DNA of 9,679 nt from the NCBI GenBank assembly GCA_035628055.1, contig DASPKO010000300.1, forward strand, positions 1-9,679, in the 5' to 3' direction. Both the position numbers and the translations under genes were made by a program. Shown in pieces: positions 6,282 to 9,679 of this stretch (position 1 is the stretch's first letter; every line of letters begins with the position of its first letter). The DNA is from DASPKO01 sp035628055. GTDB taxonomy: Bacteria > Planctomycetota > Phycisphaerae > Phycisphaerales > UBA1924. The notes below the pieces were generated by a model that worked only from the letters and a program-made list of their open reading frames with translations, did not search any database and was not told the DNA's origin.

Positions 6282-6313
6282 GCGCCGGAGCGCCCGTGCG
6301 AGCGTTCCGGCGC
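6282..6313. terminator. Strong hairpin between convergent genes, possible bidirectional terminator
   Basis: The arms GCGCCGGAGCG (6282-6292) and CGTTCCGGCGC (6303-6313) pair over 11 bp with one G-T wobble and a 10-nt loop. The hairpin starts 8 nt after the stop of the minus-strand peptidase gene and about 110 bp after the methyltransferase stop. No T-run follows on either strand, so it would be a non-canonical terminator or a 3'-end stabiliser. A second, weaker stem (CCCGGG, 8-nt loop) lies at about 6240-6259. Confidence 0.45.
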
Positions 6314-6321
6314 CCGCTTGC

Positions 6322-8511
6322 TCACCTCGCCCCGGCGGGCGCCTTGGCCGCTGCGGGCCGGTAGTCGATTCCCAGGTGCCTGACCAGGAACGCGTTCACA
6401 TCCACCTGCTGTTCGATGCGCTCGTTGAGGGGCGTCCCCCCGCCGTGCCCCGTGTTGCCGCTGGTGCGCAGCAGCACGTCGGCCCCGGCGTCCTGGAGCC
6501 GCGCGGTCATCTTGCGGCTGTGCATGGGGTCCACGCGCGGGTCGTTGGCCCCGGTCAGGAAGAGCACCGGCGGATAGGCCCGGCCGCTCTCGACGCGGTG
6601 GTAGGGCGAGTAGGCGTGCATCGCCCTGAACTGCTCGGGGTTGGCGACGGTGCCGAACTCAGGGATGTTGAAGGCGCCATTGGAAGAGAGCTCCACGCGG
6701 AGCATGTCGTAAATGCCCACGTGCGAGACGACCGCGGCGAACATCTCGGGATGCTGAGTGATCATCGCCCCCATCAGCAGCCCGCCGTTGGAGCCCCCCT
6801 GGATCGCGAGCTTCTTGGGATTGGTGTACCCGCGCTCGACGAGGTGGCGGGCCGCGGCCGCGAAGTCATCGAAGACATTCTGCTTGTTGGTGAGGTTCCC
6901 CTGGTGGTGCCACTCCTCGCCGAACTCGCCGCCCCCTCGGATGTTCGCCTCGGCCAGGACGACGCCCTGCTCGAGCAGGATGATGTCTGCCGACGAGAAG
7001 CCCGGGGTGATGTTGACGCCGTAGCCCCCGTAGCCGCTCAGGACGCAGGGATGAGCACCGTCGAGGGCGAGGCCCTTCCTGCGGATGATGTTGATGGGGA
7101 CCTTGGTGCCGTCCTTGCTGGTCGCCATCTCGCGCACGACCTCGTAGGGCGAGAAGTCGAGCCGGCTCGGGGTCGCCAGCGCCGTGCGCGTGGTGGTGCC
7201 GGCGGCGGGGTCGAAGACGTACCACGCCGGCGGATCGATGTAGGAGGTCTGGTTGAAGAGGATGGCATCGCCCGAGCCGACCGCGTTGAGCCCGCCGACG
7301 GCGCTGACGCTCAGTTGCTTGGGCCCGGGCTGGGGCTTGCCCGCCAGATCGAAGACGCGGACCTCCGAGGGCCCCCCGGTCTGGTAGGTGAGATAGAGGC
7401 GCCCCGGGGTCACCTCCATGACGGTGGGGTCCCAGAAGTCCGAGACGATGGTGTCCTCGCCCTGCGCCACGATTTCCCGCGAGGAGTCGTCCCCGGCGCC
7501 CAGTCCGACCTTCATGAGCCGACCCCGCGGAGCGTCCCGGCGCACGATCAGGTACGCGGCGGCGCCGTCGGGCGCGAGCGTGGCTTGGTCCACCTTGGCG
7601 TCGTAGTCCGCGAGCAGGCTCCAGCCGCCGGAGGCCTGGCGGACGTAGTGCTGGAACTCCCCCCCGTCCCCCTTCTGCATGGTGAGGAGCACGACGCCGT
7701 TGGGCGCCGACTCGACCTGGATCTCCGCGATCTTGGGAAAGTCCTTGCCAATCTCGTAGCGGTCCTGGTCCACGGGCGTGCCGAGCGTGCGGAACCACAG
7801 GTGCATGTAGAAGTCCATGTCCTCCGCGGGGCGTTCTCCCTGGCGCGGGTACCGCGTGTAGAAGAATCCCTTGGAGTCCGGCGTCCAGCACATGTCGCCC
7901 CCCGCGGTGCCCCCGTTCACCCGCTGGATCACCTCGTCCACCTGTTTGCCGGTCTCGACGTCGAAGACGTGCAGGTCCCCCGACTCGGTCCCGCCGCGCG
8001 AGAGCGAGACACCCACGAGCCGACCGTCGGGCGAGGGAACGAACCAATCGATGTGCAGCGAGCCGGTGGGATCGAGCTGGTTCGGGTCGACCAGCACGCG
8101 GGCCCTTTCCGGGTCCGGCTTGGCGGGGCTGTCCATCACGATCAGGAACGGCTGCTGCTTCGGGGGCTGGCGCTTGATGGCGAAGAGCCGGTCGCCGCGC
8201 ACCGCCAGGCCCCCGTAGCTGACGGTCGGGGCCGTGAGCACCTCGGTGACGCGCGTCCTAATTTCCGGCACGTGCGGGAGTGAATCGAGCACGCCACGCG
8301 CGTGCCGGTTCTGCGCCTCGCTCCAGGCCTTGACCTCCGGGTCGTCCCAGTTCTCCAGCCACTGGTACTCATCAACCACCCTGGTCCCGTGATACTCGTT
8401 GGTGACGGGCCGCTTCGGCGCGGCCGGCGGATCACCCGCCCCCGTGAGCGGGGCCGGCGCCAGCACGGCCAGCACGGCGCCAAGGAACACGCAAGCGGGT
8501 CGGCGTGGCAT
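6322..8511 (-). CDS. Secreted prolyl oligopeptidase, family S9A
   Basis: A 729-residue serine peptidase that cleaves short peptides after proline. Residues 1-25 form a Sec signal peptide (basic start, hydrophobic GAVLAVLAPAPL, likely cut after TGA), so it should act outside the cytoplasmic membrane. A short N-terminal segment with PVTNEYHGTRVVDEYQWLEN (about 35-54) is typical of S9A. A seven-bladed beta-propeller (about 75-430) gates the active site, and the alpha/beta-hydrolase domain follows. The catalytic triad is intact: Ser574 in GGSNGG, Asp657 in GANDPRVDPMHS and His689 in SGNTGHGGGTP; the oxyanion-side segment LSGYGGYG is also present. The length matches the family (about 700 residues). 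ATG 8511 has an ideal AAGGAGG (complement of 8520-8526) 8 nt upstream. The 125-bp gap behind the preceding DUF2007-like gene allows its own promoter. A nutritional role in peptide use is likely but inferred. Confidence 0.97.
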   Translation of the reverse strand: MPRRPACVFLGAVLAVLAPAPLTGAGDPPAAPKRPVTNEYHGTRVVDEYQWLENWDDPEVKAWSEAQNRHARGVLDSLPHVPEIRTRVTEVLTAPTVSYGGLAVRGDRLFAIKRQPPKQQPFLIVMDSPAKPDPERARVLVDPNQLDPTGSLHIDWFVPSPDGRLVGVSLSRGGTESGDLHVFDVETGKQVDEVIQRVNGGTAGGDMCWTPDSKGFFYTRYPRQGERPAEDMDFYMHLWFRTLGTPVDQDRYEIGKDFPKIAEIQVESAPNGVVLLTMQKGDGGEFQHYVRQASGGWSLLADYDAKVDQATLAPDGAAAYLIVRRDAPRGRLMKVGLGAGDDSSREIVAQGEDTIVSDFWDPTVMEVTPGRLYLTYQTGGPSEVRVFDLAGKPQPGPKQLSVSAVGGLNAVGSGDAILFNQTSYIDPPAWYVFDPAAGTTTRTALATPSRLDFSPYEVVREMATSKDGTKVPINIIRRKGLALDGAHPCVLSGYGGYGVNITPGFSSADIILLEQGVVLAEANIRGGGEFGEEWHHQGNLTNKQNVFDDFAAAARHLVERGYTNPKKLAIQGGSNGGLLMGAMITQHPEMFAAVVSHVGIYDMLRVELSSNGAFNIPEFGTVANPEQFRAMHAYSPYHRVESGRAYPPVLFLTGANDPRVDPMHSRKMTARLQDAGADVLLRTSGNTGHGGGTPLNERIEQQVDVNAFLVRHLGIDYRPAAAKAPAGAR

Positions 8512-8519
8512 GGTTCGAG

Positions 8520-8526
8520 CCTCCTT
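8520..8526 (-). promoter_or_regulatory. Shine-Dalgarno site of the prolyl oligopeptidase gene
   Basis: The complement reads AAGGAGG, a full anti-16S match, 8 nt before ATG 8511. It is the strongest ribosome-binding site in the window and fixes the start; it excludes the in-frame opening that runs further upstream to about 8682. Confidence 0.85.
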
Positions 8527-8636
8527 CGGACGTCGGTCCTCCCGCGCCGGGATTGGCACGTGCCGGCGAGCCGGGACAGCGATTGTTGACATTCCATGAG
8601 CGTCAGAACACGGCGGCGGGGCGGGGCGAGCCGCGG

Positions 8637-9134
8637 TCACCGGGCCGCCGGGTTCTCCGTCTCCCGGTCGCGCGTGCTCCACATCACCAGCCCGATGACG
8701 CCCCCGACGAGCACGAGCACGGCGGCCAGGATCCCGACGGGGTAGGGCATGTAGCCCAGCACCATCCCGCAGACGATCATCAGCACCAGGGCCGAGATGA
8801 CCGCGAACCAGGCCGCGGTGGCCAGGCCGCGCCTGGGCTGAACCTCGGCCGCCTCGGCCGCGGTCTCCGGCACCCCGACGTCGACCGCGTCCCAGTTGGT
8901 CGCATCGGCCTCGAGCTTGGCCTCGCGCAGCGCCGTCCGCGCCCGGGCCAGGTCGGCCCGGCGCACCAGTACGCGGGCCTCGCCCGGGGCCTCCGCGCGG
9001 AAGCCCAAAGTCATGCCCCCCTCGACCGCCGCGGCGATGCCCGTCGCCTCCAGCGCCGAGGCGATGCTCGCCGCCTCGACCTCGGTGCGGGCACTGATCA
9101 GCGGGACCGGATCATCCAGGTCGCGGGTCGCCAT
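8637..9134 (-). CDS. DUF2007-type protein with two C-terminal membrane helices
   Basis: A 165-residue protein. Residues about 8-70 (VPLISARTEVEAASIASALE to VLVRRADLARARTAL) fit the small ferredoxin-like DUF2007 domain (putative signal-transducing protein, Pfam PF09413): a strand, a helix with EA..I...L...GI, then a strand ending in V.V...DL..A...L. An acidic linker (71-99) leads to two hydrophobic helices at about 105-127 and 131-151, separated by a tight GYMPYP turn, then a short polar tail. The predicted topology is a cytoplasmic domain tethered to the membrane by a helical hairpin. No biochemical function is established for this family. The ATG at 9134 is the only good start, although GAGG lies unusually close to it. 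It precedes the peptidase gene by 125 bp on the same strand and may or may not share its transcript. Confidence 0.78.
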   Translation of the reverse strand: MATRDLDDPVPLISARTEVEAASIASALEATGIAAAVEGGMTLGFRAEAPGEARVLVRRADLARARTALREAKLEADATNWDAVDVGVPETAAEAAEVQPRRGLATAAWFAVISALVLMIVCGMVLGYMPYPVGILAAVLVLVGGVIGLVMWSTRDRETENPAAR

Positions 9135-9253
9135 GACCTCAGCGTACCGGATCGCGGGGAAACCGGACCTACACGCAAACCCCGATTTCCCGGGGCACGC
9201 CCAGGCTGGACACCCCGCGAGGGGGGTTCGCCCTCCACGGGTACGATCCGCCC
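9135..9253. other. Divergent intergenic region with two small hairpins
   Basis: These 119 bp separate the DUF2007-type gene (minus) from the LOG-family reading frame (plus). Two short inverted repeats are visible: CCCCG/CGGGG at about 9180-9195 and ACCCC/GGGGT at 9212-9227. No recognisable promoter hexamers or ribosome-binding site for the GTG at 9254 are seen. Confidence 0.3.
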
Positions 9254-9679
9254 GTGCCCGACCCAGCCCCCGATTCGCCCCCCGCCAGCCCTCCCGGATC
9301 GGAGACTACGGCCGCCCCGCAACCCGGCCCGATCGCTGGCGAGCCGGACCCGGGCCAGCCAAAGGTGACCGCCACGGGCGAGGTCGCGACCGGGAACCTG
9401 GGGAGGTGGGGCAAGGCCACGCGGTCGATCCAGGAGGGGAAGTTCCTCGAGGGTCCCCACAGCCGGTCCTTCGAGCTGGGGCGCACGCTGAGAATCTGCT
9501 GGGAGTTCCTGCGGTGATTCCGCTCGCTGCACTTCGTCGGGCCGTGCGTGACGGTCTTCGGCTCCGCGCGGTTCAAGCCCGACCACCCGTACTACGCCCT
9601 GGCCCGGGAGATGGGGGGGAGGATCAGCCGGCTGGGGTTCACGGTCATGACCGGGGGTGGGCCGGGGATCATGGAGGCG
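9254..9679 (+). pseudogene. LOG-family (TIGR00730-like) Rossmann protein, 5' part, interrupted by in-frame TGA
   Basis: From GTG 9254 the frame encodes a Pro-rich, disordered leader (about 1-45) and a segment with SFELGRTLRICWEFLR up to codon 87. Codon 88 is TGA (9515-9517). After it the same frame continues without a break to the window edge as FRSLHFVGPCVTVFGSARF, a segment with HPYYALAREMGGRISRLGF, and TGGGPGIMEA. That is the characteristic start of LOG/lysine-decarboxylase-like proteins, some of which are phosphoribohydrolases releasing free cytokinin-type bases from nucleoside monophosphates. Homologs, as I recall them, have Gly before the FR.L..VGP stretch, and GGA to TGA is one base change. 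So the frame is a recent nonsense allele, a sequencing error, or a gene translated from a downstream start. The catalytic PGG.GT..E motif lies beyond the window. Confidence 0.75.

Noticed and set aside
6280..8283. Long open plus-strand frame opposite the prolyl oligopeptidase gene
   Set aside because: It mirrors the codon structure of the peptidase gene, whose domains and catalytic triad are complete. The antisense product shows no domain.
8586..8591. Consensus TTGACA on the plus strand
   Set aside because: No -10 element lies at the right distance, and it would point into the antisense strand of the DUF2007-type gene.
9515..9517. Genome-wide UGA recoding or selenocysteine as explanation of the TGA in the LOG gene
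   Set aside because: Several genes of the window end at TGA in places that match their family length. The family has no Cys/Sec at this position, and no clear SECIS-like hairpin is visible just after the codon, though a structure search was not possible.
9098..9586. Open minus-strand frame opposite the LOG-family reading frame
   Set aside because: It lacks any domain, overlaps the DUF2007-type gene start and lies antisense to a clearly conserved LOG segment.
1..9679. Search for defence system, phage, CRISPR, insertion sequence or tRNA
   Set aside because: No regularly spaced repeats, transposase or integrase motifs, or cloverleaf-like segments were recognised on either strand. The gene content is mostly housekeeping.

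Overview
The window is GC-rich bacterial chromosomal DNA (by eye around 70% G+C) with tightly packed genes on both strands. The best guess at the source is the phylum Planctomycetota, possibly a Phycisphaerae-type lineage. This rests on a type IV-pilin-like protein with the GFTLVELLLVV cleavage/methylation signature and a downstream C..NLKGIG stretch, a family greatly expanded in planctomycetes. NusG with an N-terminal extension, a PmtA-like methyltransferase and weak Shine-Dalgarno sequences at several starts are compatible with this. It is an inference; there is no rRNA or phylogenetic marker beyond NusG.

Layout, left to right. (1) Positions 1-809, plus strand: the last 32 codons of a probable secE, then complete nusG. 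This is the familiar secE-nusG pair, but no rplK follows. (2) Positions 853-2956, minus strand: a group I (NifS/IscS-type) cysteine desulfurase whose 3' end overlaps, by 8 nt, the start of a small kinase-fold protein of the Kdo-kinase/InaA/RIO-like kind; the two look translationally coupled. (3) Positions 3028-3765, plus strand: a TetR-family repressor, divergent from the desulfurase, with an unusually AT-rich intergenic stretch carrying a palindrome and direct repeats that could be its operator. (4) Positions 3762-5317, minus strand: a prepilin-like protein and, 23 bp behind it, a membrane-anchored protein of unknown function with two copies of a perfect 20-bp palindrome inside its coding sequence. 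Its stop and the tetR stop share one CTAG. (5) Positions 5520-6173, plus strand: a PmtA-like phospholipid N-methyltransferase candidate. (6) Positions 6322-8511, minus strand: a secreted S9A prolyl oligopeptidase with intact catalytic triad, preceded at 8637-9134 by a DUF2007-type protein with two membrane helices. (7) Positions 9254-9679, plus strand: the 5' part of a LOG-family (TIGR00730-like) Rossmann protein, interrupted by an in-frame TGA.

There is no CRISPR array, insertion sequence, tRNA or rRNA gene, phage gene or clear defence system. No gap exceeds about 200 bp. Most of the window is housekeeping or lineage-typical gene content. The points most worth checking are the in-frame TGA in the LOG gene, the tandem intragenic palindromes at 4441-4502, the desulfurase-kinase coupling and the prepilin/anchored-protein pair.
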